Positions 46,171 to 57,829 of a stretch of 64,000 nucleotides of DNA are shown piece after piece. The notes beneath the pieces are model-generated. The model was not told the DNA's origin, did no database searches, and saw only the letters and a program-made list of their open reading frames with translations. A program made the translations under genes and the position numbers. This DNA is from Protula sp. h YS-2021 (taxonomy: Eukaryota; Annelida; Polychaeta; Sabellida; Serpulidae): positions 105,127,190 to 105,191,189 of the forward strand of contig OX457024.1 of the NCBI GenBank assembly GCA_949752745.1. Direction: 5' to 3'. Positions within the stretch are counted from its first letter, which is position 1. The number at the start of each line of letters is the position of its first letter.

Positions 46171-47740
46171 TAAGGTTGTGTTGGCATCAAGGACTGAGTG
46201 CGGATCAGTATGTATGAAACAAGGTAATCTCACAATAAAAGATATGAAATAAAACTACATCTAGGTATTCAAATTTGCGTGAAAATATATTGCTAGGATA
46301 GTAATTCAATTATATAAACTTAGACTTTCTTAATTTTGTAAGTGATCACCACCTTTCTTCTAATACTGAAGGATCAAGATAGTTTGGAACCTTGTCTGCA
46401 GTTTCCACCCTTGCAATCAAACCAACATGAAACAAAATGGAAAAAGTATATCAACATATAATTTAATTAAATTGGTTTTTATCATCAACGCACATACAAT
46501 TTCATTTGAACTGATAGCAAGTTTGTTTTGTTGTTGCATGGACATAAAAAAAATTGCTTGTTTGTACAATACTCATATTTTAATGAATTTTTAGAAAAGT
46601 AAAATATAATTTAGTTTTTGATATAGTCATCTTAGAATATTGCTGGCTGACAATTGTCCGAGACTCATCCTTAAAGTGAACTGTTGATCAATGTCGACAG
46701 TTTAAAATATTTTGAACATTTTGAGTAATACTGTTTTACTATTAATAAACAATTAGAATATTTTGAAAAAGTTTAAAAAAGAAACAAAGCCGAAGACTGT
46801 GAAACAGTGCTACAAATACAAGAGAGATTTTCTATTATGACAATTATTAAAAACAAGTTTGGTTCAGATTTCGTTTGTTGTACAGTATACATTGTACAGC
46901 ATACATTTTTGCTGTTCAGCGCATTACATCATTGCATATTTAACACCTATTATCGGAGCCAGAGTGAGTGCATAGAATATATGGAATGCCGTTTTAAAAT
47001 TTACCGCTTAGTTTTGACATCAAAATATAATTAAAGTATCAAAATAAATCAATGTAGATCTCATTAATTTATATTTTGCTATCAATAATTGAATTTTAGA
47101 TGGCAAAATTTATTGAGATTTATTGAGATTTAAGAAAATGATATCAATTTTACAAACTTAAAAACATTATAGGACACATGCAATTATAAAAAAAAAACGA
47201 ATAGAATGCAGTTTAGGAAATGAACGTTAGAATTATTGATATCTATAATAACAACACATTATTTAAATAAAAAATTATTTTTGAGATCAAAAAATTATTT
47301 GCAGATTTCAAAATATAAATTAAATTAAAATAAATTAAAAATTAACGATATCTAAAATAAACTCAGATATCTATAAAAGGAAAAAATGAGCTCAAAGTTG
47401 AGGTTGTGCTATCAAATATTCCATCTTGGCTATCAAGAATTAAATTTTTGATCTCTAAAAATCAATTTTAGAGATCATTAAATTATTTTTCATATCAATA
47501 AACATATCTTGATATCTCGAAATATTTATTGATAGCAAGAATTATTCTTTGAGATCAAGAATACAATTAGAGACACAAAAATGCAATTACAGATGGTAAA
47601 AAAATTTTTGATATAAAAATTAATTTTTTAGATCAAAAATTTAATTTTTGAGGACTTGATATCAATAATTCCCTAATAAAGGTAAAAATGGCATTCCATA
47701 AGAATTAGAATATTCAGCAATAGCTAATTACATATCCAGG
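46170..47740. other. Very AT-rich, no gene
   Basis: Many short imperfect repeats of GATATCAA / TTTTTGAGATCAA between 47080 and 47670. No coding potential recognised. Confidence 0.5.
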
Positions 47741-47753
47741 AAACGTCCGTACA

Positions 47754-47900
<147 letters not shown>

Positions 47901-47959
47901 GGCGTCTTCGAGTAAACTGTAATAAGTATAAATACCACGTAAATGTCTTACGGATTCCC

Positions 47960-48060
47960 AGGTGACGACAGCTGTGGGCGTCATCAACTGTACCGGGCAA
48001 TTATTTCCGCTTATTAGCACCTCTGCCAGGAAAACTCAAGAAAAGGAAGAAATAATAACT
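47960..48060. repeat. Dispersed repeat copy 1
   Basis: Contains AACTGTACCGGGCAATTATT, GCTTATTAGCACCTCTG and AAGGAAGAAATAA. The same sequence recurs at about 55590-55690, and its beginning at 63972-64000, which is cut by the window end. Confidence 0.65.
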
Positions 48061-48429
48061 GACGTTTGTGAAGTTATTTTCTGACCAGTTTACCTTTGGC
48101 ACTGGCGTAATGTGGTCAGAGGAAATTCGTAGTGTGGCACAAAACAGCTGATGTCTGAAGGGATTTTGAAATGACTAAAAATTGGATGCTAAACTGGAAG
48201 TTCACTTCCCAGTTCCCAGTCGCTATAAAAAAAAGGCACAAGTTTTTTTTTGATTGAATTAACGTCCCAGCAGGCACACCGTCGGTAAACGACGCTGGAA
48301 CAGCTTTATTACGAGTTCAAAATACCGACTAAAACTGAATTCCACCGACGTTAAAAAAAACAACTTATTCCTGCGAATTCAACCTCCTTCCCTAAGCCGG
48401 GAAACCAGACCTCATACCCTGTCTCACTG

Positions 48430-48880
48430 GTGGTCTCAATCCTCCAGTCCCAATGATAGTCCCATTTCCCAATCCCACTGGTGGTCCCATTCCCCTAGTC
48501 CCACTTGTGGTCCAATTCTCCCAGTCCCACTGAGGGTCCAATTTCCCAGTACCACTGCTGGTCCCATTCCCCCAGTCCCACTGATAGTCCCATTTCCCAG
48601 GCCACTGGTGATTCCATTCCCCAGTTCCACTGGTGGTCCAATTTTCTCAGTCGCACTGGTGGTCCATTTCCCTCAATCCCACTGATGGTGTTCCCATTTC
48701 CCTGTTCCACTGATGGTCCGATTCCCCAGTCCCATTGGTGGTCCTATTCAAGAGTCTCACTGGTGGTCCCGTTCTCGTAGTCACACTGGTGGTTCCATTC
48801 TCCCAGTCTCACTGGTGGTCCAATTTCCTAGTGCCACTGGTGGTCCCATTCTTCCAGTCCCACTTGTGGCCCCAACGTAC
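48430..48880. repeat. ~29-bp minisatellite
   Basis: About 15 diverged units of TGGTGGTCCCATTCCCCAGT plus CCCACTGG. Units vary 26-33 bp. Frames through it are repeat artefacts. Confidence 0.9.
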
Positions 48881-49489
48881 GCAGTGAATTCATAAGTACA
48901 AAAATGAGTACAAGTTTATGGTAAAGTTGTGTTCAGCGGCCCCTGGTGAGCTATTGCCACTAGATCAATCTTCACTAGATAAATTGTTATAGATTTATTT
49001 TTACCATATCTCTCCCTGACGTGATGGGGTTCAAACTTATCGAATACTGGCGAATTGTTATTGTTACTTTTGTTATCAAACGGTATCGCATATAAGTACG
49101 CTTGAAGCAGAAAAGTGTATCTTTTCATACAATAACGACTGAATGGTTTTAACACTTCACCACTATTTCCTGTGTACCAAAGATTATAGGTAATATTTTA
49201 TATCATTCATTTAGTGTCGAAATGCTCAATTTTTATCTAAAATAGTAAAAAAGTATTCCAATAAACTTCTGAGAAGTTTATGATGATTTCAAGCCCACAC
49301 AGGGCAGTACGCGCATGGCTCATCATGCGAAGCTTAAAATGGGTACCTCCCCACCCCACCCCCACCCCCACCCCCCGCCATTCGCCAAGGTCGGAAAATC
49401 GCTCGCTGTTTGTGGGGAGCGGAGAAGCTCCGACTAAGTTGTATTGTAACGACAAAACAGAACTTCTCGAAATCTGAGGTCGGGATTCG

Positions 49490-49860
49490 CCGACATTAGC
49501 TGACGTCACATAGATGTCGTGATCAACCGACAGTAGCTGACGTCACATAGATGCCGTGATCCCATGACAGTAGTTGACGTCACATAGATGTCGTGATTGG
49601 ACGACACTAGCTGACGTCACATAGACATCGCGATCCGACGACAGTAGCTGAAGTAACGTAGACGTCGTGATCCCATGACAGTAGCTGACGTCACAAAGAC
49701 GTCGTGATTCGGCGATGTTAGCTGGCGTCATATAGACGTCAAGATCCAACGACAGTAGATGACGTTACTCAGATGTCACATAGACGTCAAGATCCGACGA
49801 CAGTAGATGACGTTACTTAGATGTCGTGTTCAGACGACAGTCACATAAACGTCACAATTT
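49490..49860. repeat. ~39-bp minisatellite
   Basis: About nine units of ACAGTAGCTGACGTCACATA plus GATGTCGTGATCCGACG. TGACGTCA, the CRE palindrome, appears in most units; there is no adjacent gene to give that meaning. Confidence 0.9.
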
Positions 49861-49950
49861 GCCCATTGATATTCAATTTCTCATACGACCGAAGACTAAC
49901 ATAAATCAACATGGCGAATTCTCGGTTGATGCTAAAAACAAATACAGACG

Positions 49951-50006
49951 AAACCGGTTAATCGCATAACCCATTTTCCACACCAAAGTATGCGATTAAC
50001 CGGTTT
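49951..50006. repeat. Perfect 18-bp palindrome arms
   Basis: AAACCGGTTAATCGCATA (49951-49968) and its exact reverse complement (49989-50006) are separated by 20 bp. Related sequence with TTTATCCGGTTTT and GTATGCGATT is found inside the hAT element near 37230-37330, so it may be part of a transposon end. Confidence 0.7.
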
Positions 50007-50335
50007 ATGCGTTTATCCGGTTTTTTTTCTGTTTGAGACAGTATATTTGGCCGTTATGGCATGCATGTTCTATACAAGGGCATTCGGTATCCCCCCCACC
50101 CCCCCCCCCCCCGCCATCATAATGAAGATGTGAAATTAATGTCACTTGCTTAGATGGCACATTTATTACTTGAATTAAAATGAATTGCACTTTCATTTAC
50201 AGTTCACAATGAATTCACAATAAAATCATAACTTATAAAAAAATTGTCAAGGTTTGGTTGCTTGACTTTATTCGTGAGACCTGACATAATCCGAGTTTCG
50301 AGTCTGCAAAAATAATTCGGATCGAGAGCACCACA

Positions 50336-50665
50336 CTAGATTCGAGCACGAATGATATCCAAGGCATCGTGAAATTCTTTGTTAGAATGAATGGGTGTTT
50401 GTGTCCCTTGCTGGTCCATATCTGGAAATCCGGAACGGTTGATATCCGCACAAATTTCTGCATGGGTCAGTTCACCTTCACCAAGAAGATCCTTGTCAAT
50501 GTCAACGAATTTCACATATGTGTCTTCGTCGAAATAAGCCGGAATTTCTTTTGGGCCGAACCCGTCGAACGCCCGTTGTTCAAACTGTGGCGTAAGTTCT
50601 CGGAAAAAAGCCTTTGTTGCCGATGGCCTATTTATAGAAGAATATGCCCGCAGTATAATCCCTGA
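50336..50665 (-). CDS. Possible 3'-terminal exon, EF-hand-like protein
   Basis: An open frame without ATG ends at TAG 50336-50338. It reads FRELTPQFEQRAFDGFGPKE, IPAYFDEDTYVKFVDIDKDL, LGEGELTHAEICADINRSGF, and closes IIRARI. DIDKDLLGEGEL resembles a calcium-binding EF-hand loop but lacks the usual Gly at 6 and Glu at 12. Possible acceptors are TCTAGTCAG (50663) and CTATAAATAG (near 50630). AATAAA lies on the minus strand at about 50265, some 65 nt after the stop. No upstream exon was found, so it may be a pseudogene or lone exon. Confidence 0.4.
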   Translation of the reverse strand, partial: SGIILRAYSSINRPSATKAFFRELTPQFEQRAFDGFGPKEIPAYFDEDTYVKFVDIDKDLLGEGELTHAEICADINRSGFPDMDQQGTQTPIHSNKEFHDALDIIRARI

Positions 50666-50699
50666 CTAGACCAAACTGTCAACATATCTCCTGTTTACC

Positions 50700-51700
50700 C
50701 CGCTTACACAAGTTAACGGCTAAATGTCTCGTTTCTGGGCGCAGTGCGGTCATTTTTAATCCTTAATGTCTGGGGGAAGAGGTCCGTTAAAGGGGTTGGG
50801 GTGAGGAGGTGAGGAGCAAAAGGTAGACAATAGTAGTAAAACAAGAGTTCTGCCCCAGTCAATCATCGTGACGTCATCATGACGTCATCACTGAAGCCCC
50901 GCCTCCTTCACTCCCATAGACGATACTATGTCAGACCCCCCTCCTCCTAGGAGATACTAAGATACTATGTCAGACCCCCTCCCCTCCCCCCTAGGAGATA
51001 CTATGTCAGACCCCCCAAATTGTGCTTTTGTATATTTAGACGTTTCAGACAAATCTGTACAGTTTTGGTTTTTGGACTTTGGACCCCCCCCCCCCCCCCC
51101 ACCCGGTGGGATAATATTTTACCATATGGCTAGCATGACAACTTCAACAGCGCATAACTTTAAAACTACTTGGCCGATTTGAACCATTCTTTCAGTAAAA
51201 CGTTCAGCAAGACTTTATTTTTGTGAATATGGATGATATTTTCAATTGAATCTACAGACTTTATGTTTGTTGAACTGACCATCTTTGAAGTGTGTTAAAA
51301 GCGTAGGCGGATGCAGATATAAGGCATGTGCCAGTATAGCCAACTGTCAACATGTGATGTTTAGTCACATGACAGATGTAACGTGTCATGGTTCTTCCAC
51401 CATGTAGGATTCGAGAGAACATGTCATTGTTGTTGGTTGTTGGTTGAGTGTTGTTGGTTGGTTGGTTGTAGTTGGTTGTTGGTTGGTTGTTGTTGTTGTT
51501 GGTTGGTTGGCTTTTTGTTTCTGTCCGTCAGAAAGATAAATGAAGACAAAATGTTTCAGGTTAATTGATCCATACCTAATTATTGGTTTGTATTGTTATA
51601 CTTTCTTCTGCAGTTTCATTGTAGAGAGAAACAATTTTTTAAAATAATAATAATAATAAAAGATAACAAGTTATCAGTGAAACTGATGAATGTCCCCGGC
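50700..51700. other. No gene; simple repeats
   Basis: Contains three copies of ACTATGTCAGACCCCC with GGAGATACTA (50925-51015), a run of 17 C at 51084-51100, and a GTTGGTTGTTGG tract at 51430-51510. Confidence 0.6.
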
Positions 51701-51753
51701 CACGAATTATTGTGGAATCGAAAAATAATGCGACGTCGCACAACCTCAAAATA

Positions 51754-52541
51754 AACCCGGCAAAAAAAGTTTCTAGCCACTTACAGATTTCAAAATGTAG
51801 TTTACTTACGAGGTAATGGCTGCTTTTGTCTGCTTCCAGCCATCACTGACATGTTCTCACAAAAATGCACTCTTAATTTCTACAGCAGGGGTCATTTTCA
51901 AAAATTGCACTTTGGAAATCCCTGTTCAGTAATGGATGTGGCCACCTCTATTTTCTGTGCATTCTGCACAGCGTTTGAGCATGCTATGCATGAGTTTTCT
52001 AGCGTACTGGCATTTTGTCTCATTCTTACAAAGATACCTCCTAATGTCGTGGAGATTTTCTCCGCGGTTATTCGGCGATGTAGTGCCCTTCCTAAGTAAT
52101 CTCACACGTGCTCCATGGGATCTAAGTCGGGTGAGCAAGACAGCCAGTTCATTCGGTGTACTCCTTCATCCTCCTCCGGTAGCCCGATGGCGCGGGCCCG
52201 ATCACGATTAGACAATCTGCCCATTATCACTGATTTTCAACACCGCAGGCCGAATCGGATTAAACATATTGGTCAGTCTTAGCACACAAGCACACAAGGC
52301 GTACACGTGAAACAACAGACACTTTGGCATTGAACCTTCCATAGTGCAATTTTCGAAAGAGACTCCTGCTCTGTAAAAACGAATCGTGTTCACTGCAGCA
52401 TTTCCAAGTAATATTGCTAAACACAGTATTCTGTCAGTTATACAGGGGTATTTGGAAATGTATACATACTACACATTTGTAAAATTTAAACCTTTTCTTT
52501 TCTCAAAAATATTAGGTGGCTAGAAACTTTTTTGCCGGGTT
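51754..52541 (-). mobile_element. Tc1/mariner-like remnant with TA TSD
   Basis: Inverted ends AACCCGGCAAAAAAAGTTTC and, inverted, AACCCGGCAAAAAAGTTTCT, each flanked by TA (51752-51753, 52542-52543). On the minus strand between 52200 and 51930 lie SPDLDPMEHV, then in another frame RGENLHDIRRYLCK and RKLMHSMLKRCAECTENRGG, which match the C-terminal part of Tc1-like transposases. Stops and a frameshift are present and the N-terminal domain is gone. Confidence 0.75.
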
Positions 52542-53030
52542 TATATATTTTCATTGTAGCAACAATCAATAGCCAGGGTTGAATAGCGGCTGAGATATCG
52601 CGTGCACAAAGTTGCACTGTAGGCAACAGAAATACAGAAAAAATTGCCTAATTTCAACAATTCGCTATATCGTCTTTTTGGGTCGAATCGAAAAATAATG
52701 CAACATCGCACAACTTCAAAAATATTAGGTGACTAGAAACTTTTTTGCCCGGTTTATATATTTTCATTGTAGCAACAATCAAAAGCCAGGGTTGAATAGC
52801 GGCTGAGATGTCGCGTGCACAAAGTTGCACTGTAGGCAACAGAAATATTAAAACATTGCCTATTTTCAACAAGTCACCATTTCGTCATTTTTTGGTCGAA
52901 TCGCAACCTTATGCAACATCGCACAACTTCAATATATATATTTTCACTGTAGCAAAAATCAAAAGCCAGGGTTTAATAGCGGATGAGATATCGCGCGCAC
53001 AAATTTGTCCTTCCAAGTGTCGCCAGACAG
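52496..53030. repeat. ~230-bp tandem repeat that includes the Tc1-like end
   Basis: ATATTTTCATTGTAGCAACA with AGCCAGGGTTGAATAGCGGC and AAAGTTGCACTGTAGGCAAC occurs at 52545, 52760 and, shortened, 52935. The second copy also carries a version of the transposon end (TAGAAACTTTTTTGCCCGGT at 52733). Confidence 0.8.
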
Positions 53031-53074
53031 ACGGACCCGAATACTATAGTGCCCCGCTCCGCGGCGGCAGGGGA

Positions 53075-53075
53075 C

Positions 53076-53109
<34 letters not shown>

Positions 53110-53213
53110 CACAAAGAATAGAAATTTTAAAAAGGATTTCTGATTGACATACAATGAACGTTTAATCGTTCTGCATCCAACGTTATTACCACTACTACTT
53201 CTACTACTACTCC

Positions 53214-53257
<44 letters not shown>

Positions 53258-53290
53258 CTTTTATCATAATAATCATCATTATTATTGAAA
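53075..53290. repeat. (TAA)n / (ATT)n microsatellites
   Basis: TAA repeats at 53075-53109 and ATT repeats at 53215-53250 face each other in opposite orientation about 110 bp apart. The first follows a CCGCTCCGCGGCGG hairpin-like tail. Confidence 0.9.
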
Positions 53291-53339
53291 GAACTTTTAA
53301 AATTCAAATGAAATGTATATGAACGGTGGGTGTAGGATA

Positions 53340-54100
53340 TTTGACGAGCCGAAATTTGACCAACCGAAGTTTGACCAACCGAAATTTGACCGACCGCAAT
53401 TTGACCAACCTCTTAATTTATTGTTTTTCGTACCACTTATCAGTAAAACATTAACAATCACAAATGTTCCGACAATAGCAACATTTAAACAGTTATAACA
53501 CTGCAAGTAAAATTACTGTCCAAAACAACCGGGGTGGTAGTAATATCATATCCTCTCAAAACTTCACATAAAACTGTCGATGTCCAAATCATACGCAGTG
53601 TCCAATCCCTCTCAAAAATTCCTGCACCACGATCGGTTGTCAACATTGCCATCTCGGCAATTGTTGTTGTTGAAATTGCAGTTCAGTTGATTTTGTTGAA
53701 ATAGCAGACAAATTTGGTTTAATTTCTTGTTGAGAAATCCCGGTATTTATACTAAAACCACGTAAAAACACGTACCTGAGATGACACTAAAGCTTCCACC
53801 AGGTCTGGCTTTGTTTGTATAACGCCTTGTATAACGCCGGATTACGGAGATTAACGGGGCAAGTGGAACTCAACCTTCTGACACTCAATGACAGAGAGGG
53901 GATTAGCACAACATCTCTTTGATGCGAATGAGCACTTCTTTGAAATTACTTTTTCTTACGAAACCTCGAACTCCTAGATTTATAAGGTTATGTATATCTA
54001 AAACTATAAGTTAGTCAAATGTCAGTTTTTCCATTAAGCGGTTGGTCAAATTGCAGTTGGTCAAATTTCTGTTGGTCAAATTGCGGTTGGTCAAATTGTA
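53340..54100. mobile_element. Element with word-type inverted ends
   Basis: The left end repeats AAATTTGACCAACCG four to five times (53340-53412); the right end repeats CGGTTGGTCAAATTGC in the opposite sense (54038-54097). Between them is 620 bp without a gene. The design (ends made of short repeated phrases) is the same as in the MULE at 11.6 kb. Confidence 0.65.
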
Positions 54101-54119
54101 TGTACCTCATGAACGGTAT

Positions 54120-54595
54120 ACCAACGATTGATCTGACAACAATTGATCTAAACTGGAAGGGTATGACAATTTATTTTCTTAATTTTTCATTCATTTTCTG
54201 TTTTGGGGGAGGGGGGAGGTATAATTATTTATAAGTAACTGTTAACGCCAAGGGCTGCCTCAGCTGTCGGAGTAACAAGAGTGGTCATTCATTAGCTTAG
54301 CTACTGCTTCGGGGTCCGTCAAGGCCGATCGACACGGAGCAAGTACAGAGACTTTACTGTTCTCTCTCTAGGGCTTTGAGAATTAAGATAGTTATCGCAC
54401 CCAGACTTCTTAGATCACATATCGTACCCTGTCCATTTAGATCAGTTGTCACACCCTGTCCATTTAGATCAGCTGTCGTACCCTGTCCATTTAGATCAGC
54501 TGTCGTACAATGTCCATTTAAATCAATTGTCATACCCTGCCCATTTAGATCAGTTGTCGTACCCTGTCCATAAAGATCAAATGTAGCCGGAGCAA
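54120..54595. mobile_element. Second element with word-type inverted ends
   Basis: The right part holds eight ~25-bp units of GTCGTACCCTGTCCATTTAG plus ATCAG (54418-54585). An inverted partner, ATTGATCTAAACTGGAAGGG then TATGACA, lies at 54142-54168. It sits directly beside the preceding element. Confidence 0.55.
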
Positions 54596-54739
54596 TGGGG
54601 GGGGGGGCTTCTGTACGGGTGAAGGGGGCTTCTGTCCTACATTCTATTTCTGCGTTTTGCGTTGCTACCAGTTCCAAGAAAGGTCGCGAAAGATGCAAAT
54701 AAAAGTTCTTTCAATAATTAGTCATAATTAACAGTTGGC

Positions 54740-55580
54740 AAGTCGAAGACTTGCAAAGAAAGAGTATATTGAAGTTTTACGCGGCCAATGTTTCAGTTCT
54801 TTTACTTCGCATTTATTGGTCAGTATTTTTTTAAAATTATTTTTCAGAACTCCTTATATATCGACAAGACACTGACACGCCAACATCATCCGGATTAGCG
54901 CCTGTGTTTAAACAGCACAGTGCAGAGGAACGAAACAAAGGACAGAGATTATCTTTTGTGGCACAATGACTCCTAAATCTGGCATCTAGCATCTAAAGAC
55001 AGTGATGGGAAGTAACTGAAAGAGTCTTTGCAATGAATAAAACACCAAGGTATAAAAAGGGATTATCCTGTGGCACAGTGCTTCGGAAGTCTCAGAGAGT
55101 GATGGGAAGTAATTGAAACAAAGCATCAAGGCAGTTATCTGTAAAAACACAATGAAGTTTGTTTTTTGACTTGTTACTTTATTATATTTTTACTGAATAA
55201 TTAAAACTCAAAATCCTAGAAAAAATCCCAAGGCCTTTTTGTCCAACTTTTCATTAAGGGCCGTTTTGGGAAAGGCCCTAATGTCCAAGGCCCTTTTGTC
55301 CAAGGCACTTCTGTCTGGATACCCACCGGGTCATTGTAAATACACCGAATGTTCATATAAATTATCCTCTTCAGTTACTCACTACTCTTGGGGGAAGGGG
55401 GCGTGAGGGGTAGGGGAGGGGGGGTACGCTGCTTCATAGAGTAAGTAGCAAAGCCAGGTAATTTTTTTTTCTAGAAAGCAAAAGACAGAGAGTGATTTTT
55501 TAAAATATTGTGTTTTATAGAAGTATTTTAATCTTACGCATTGAGAAACAGGTTCTCGTTACAATCTGTAATTATCACCT
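54740..55580. other. No gene; word-like repeat at 55.23-55.32 kb
   Basis: AAGGCCCTTTTGTCCAA-type phrases repeat near 55233-55315. A G-rich patch lies at 55389-55426. Otherwise featureless. Confidence 0.5.
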
Positions 55581-55589
55581 CTGGGTGCG

Positions 55590-55690
55590 GATATCAATGG
55601 TGTTGTTCGACTGTACCGGGCAATTCTTTCAGTTGATTAGCACCTCGGTCAGAGAAATCCGGGGGAAAAGGAATAAATAAAAACCAGGAC
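55590..55690. repeat. Dispersed repeat copy 2
   Basis: GGATATCAATGGTGTTGTTC, GACTGTACCGGGCAATTCTT and TTGATTAGCACCTCGGTCAG match the copies at 47960 and 63972. Confidence 0.65.
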
Positions 55691-56361
55691 TTTGACGCAC
55701 TTAAGTGTGATTCAGACCTATTGATAAATATTGATAAACAAGTCCCTACAGCTTCACAGTAGCAATCCCGACGGCGGAAAGAGAATAAAAATAGAACAGT
55801 GCTACTTAGTGGCACATTGCATTTATTCGGCATAAATGAGAGACACCTTAAGTGGTTGGTTATTGTCTCTAGGCTGCTGGAGGTAGCCACATCACAAGAC
55901 CAATCGGCAGTCACTCAGTGCGTGTAATCACTGCCCCGAACTTTAAAGGAGCGTTACACTCAGAAGTCCCGAAACTGTACCAAAGAAAGGCAAGTGTAAA
56001 AACTATAGGTAGTTACACCATTTAGAATGGCACGGGGATTACACCAATCATGCCGATGTATTTAATGTCAAACCACTCTTGCTAATGAAGTTAACATAAT
56101 AAATCTAGAAGTCTTAGAAACTATTTAAGGATATATTTAACAGATTTTGTTACATTAGTAAATCATAGGTTGTAGTCGTATGGAAAAGCAGTTAAATGGT
56201 TAAAACAGCAGTCAATAAATCGAGCCCAACACGGCGAACTGATTGTGGTTGTTGATGTATAGTTACTTGAAAAAAAAGGAGCAGAAACAGCGAAAAAGGA
56301 ATAGTGTTGTTTTAATAAGATTCAGTTTTCAAAAACTGCTCTGATATTTATAATATTAACG

Positions 56362-57624
56362 ATGTCTGAACGAAAGGTAACTGATTCCTTGTTCAAAGCG
56401 GTGGCGAATGGAAAGTTTCGGGTCGTTTATTCAATTCTGGAATCGGGTGAAGATGCCAACGCACGGGATTGTGATATGTTAACCCCGCTCATGCGCGCGG
56501 TATATCTCCAGCGCGAAGATGTGCGCTCTCATATTGTCCGATTGCTACTCAAGTACAACGCAGACGTGAACTGTCGGGATAGGTGCGGCAGGACGGTGCT
56601 GATGCACGCATGCGCAGAAATAGGGCGGCTTGACGTCATCAGAAGAGTGATCGCTACCACGAGATGTGACGTGAATGTGTGCGATATGGAGGGCAACACT
56701 GCACTAATGTATGCCGTCCTCAAAGATAACCCATCTGCCGTGAGGATTCTAATGAATTCTGCATTTACCAAGGAGATAATAGATGTTAATATTAAAAATA
56801 GCATCGATGAAACTCCGTTATCGCTAGCAGTGCATTTTGGTCTGCAGGAATGTGCCAAAATTCTAGTAAACGAAGGAGGCGCCGATACAAGCGACATTTC
56901 CGACAAACTTGCGCTCAACAGATTACTCAGCAGTAAACTTCAATCATCTCGACATAGTGTTTCTGCTCGAATCAAAAGCGTGCCGCGTCCTTCCGTGTCA
57001 TCTATTTCTGAAGGTTTAAATTCTATGGCTTCGTTGAGGCTGGAAAAAATAAGCTTGCATTCTAAACCAAGCACCGTGTTGTCCCCTAGGCAATCGCCTC
57101 GTGGAGTGTTTAATTACAACTTGGAAAATGTCAAGGACGCGCCGTTGCTAAGCAGGCGCGCAACGTCACAACATGTCGAAAACGACATCGACTGTTATCT
57201 TCCAAATAGCGCCTCCCTGCTCGTTAGAGAAATAGGTTTACCAAGAAGCAGATCTCCCAATACATCACGGCATCAAGATACTTTGAAAAACTCGCCGTTA
57301 TCGCCATTTCTGAGAACGGCTAATAGAAGCCTTTCCACTTCAACAGATATGCGATATTCTCATGTGAATAAATTTCATCTCCCGTCTCCAAGGACGAGTT
57401 GTGACGTCGACGCTTCATTGACACCGCTAGCTTTGTCTCCAAGACAAGGTCAAGGTGAACAAAAGAGGCGATTTGAAGAAGAGCTAGTACCACTGAGCGT
57501 CACCGTTCCGCCCGTCTCCCGATCTGCCTACTCTCCTCAGCCGGCTCGAGCGACTGGTGTGCGCAGTCGCTTTCCCTCGCTATCCCAAACGCGTGCGACT
57601 ACATTTGAAAAACTTCTAAAATAA
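56362..57624 (+). CDS. Ankyrin-repeat protein, ANKRD34-like, intronless
   Basis: A 420-residue open frame from ATG 56362 (MSERKVTDSLFKAVANGKFR) to TAA 57622. Residues ~7-180 hold five ankyrin repeats with the TPLMRAV, TVLMHAC, TALMYAV and TPLSLAV signatures at the first helix of each repeat. Residues ~185-420 are Ser/Arg/Pro-rich and probably disordered. Vertebrate ANKRD34 proteins share this plan: a single coding exon, N-terminal ankyrin repeats beginning LIKAV, then a long disordered tail. That makes it the best match, but the family was named from memory. The repeats suggest a protein-binding adaptor; partner unknown. No introns, stops or transposon traits, so it is probably a working gene. 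Confidence 0.85.
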   Translation: MSERKVTDSLFKAVANGKFRVVYSILESGEDANARDCDMLTPLMRAVYLQREDVRSHIVRLLLKYNADVNCRDRCGRTVLMHACAEIGRLDVIRRVIATTRCDVNVCDMEGNTALMYAVLKDNPSAVRILMNSAFTKEIIDVNIKNSIDETPLSLAVHFGLQECAKILVNEGGADTSDISDKLALNRLLSSKLQSSRHSVSARIKSVPRPSVSSISEGLNSMASLRLEKISLHSKPSTVLSPRQSPRGVFNYNLENVKDAPLLSRRATSQHVENDIDCYLPNSASLLVREIGLPRSRSPNTSRHQDTLKNSPLSPFLRTANRSLSTSTDMRYSHVNKFHLPSPRTSCDVDASLTPLALSPRQGQGEQKRRFEEELVPLSVTVPPVSRSAYSPQPARATGVRSRFPSLSQTRATTFEKLLK

Positions 57625-57737
57625 CCCATATTTAAGAAAAAAATATATACACGGTTGAGATCGACTAAATTGAAAATACCAAATAATAATACTTTAGCTC
57701 GACTCACCAAAGTACATTGGAGTGGTGTATACATACC

Positions 57738-57822
57738 AGAACCCCCGAAATACGACCACCTGTGGGACTGGGCCAAATTGGTCGTATTTCCGGGGTGGTC
57801 TTATTTGCGGGGTTCTAAGCAA
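57738..57822. mobile_element. Very short inverted-repeat element
   Basis: CAGAACCCCCGAAATACGAC at 57738 and, inverted, TAGAACCCCGCAAATAAGAC at 57820 flank only about 40 bp. Possibly a minimal MITE located 115 bp past the ankyrin gene. Confidence 0.4.
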
Positions 57823-57829
57823 GGTACCC

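Noticed and set aside
49490..49860. CRE-like TGACGTCA sites as a regulatory array
   Set aside because: The motif is simply part of the minisatellite unit; there is no promoter nearby to regulate.
50620..50640. CTATAAATAG as a TATA box on the minus strand
   Set aside because: It lies inside the open frame with no start codon after it in that frame; more likely chance or a splice acceptor.
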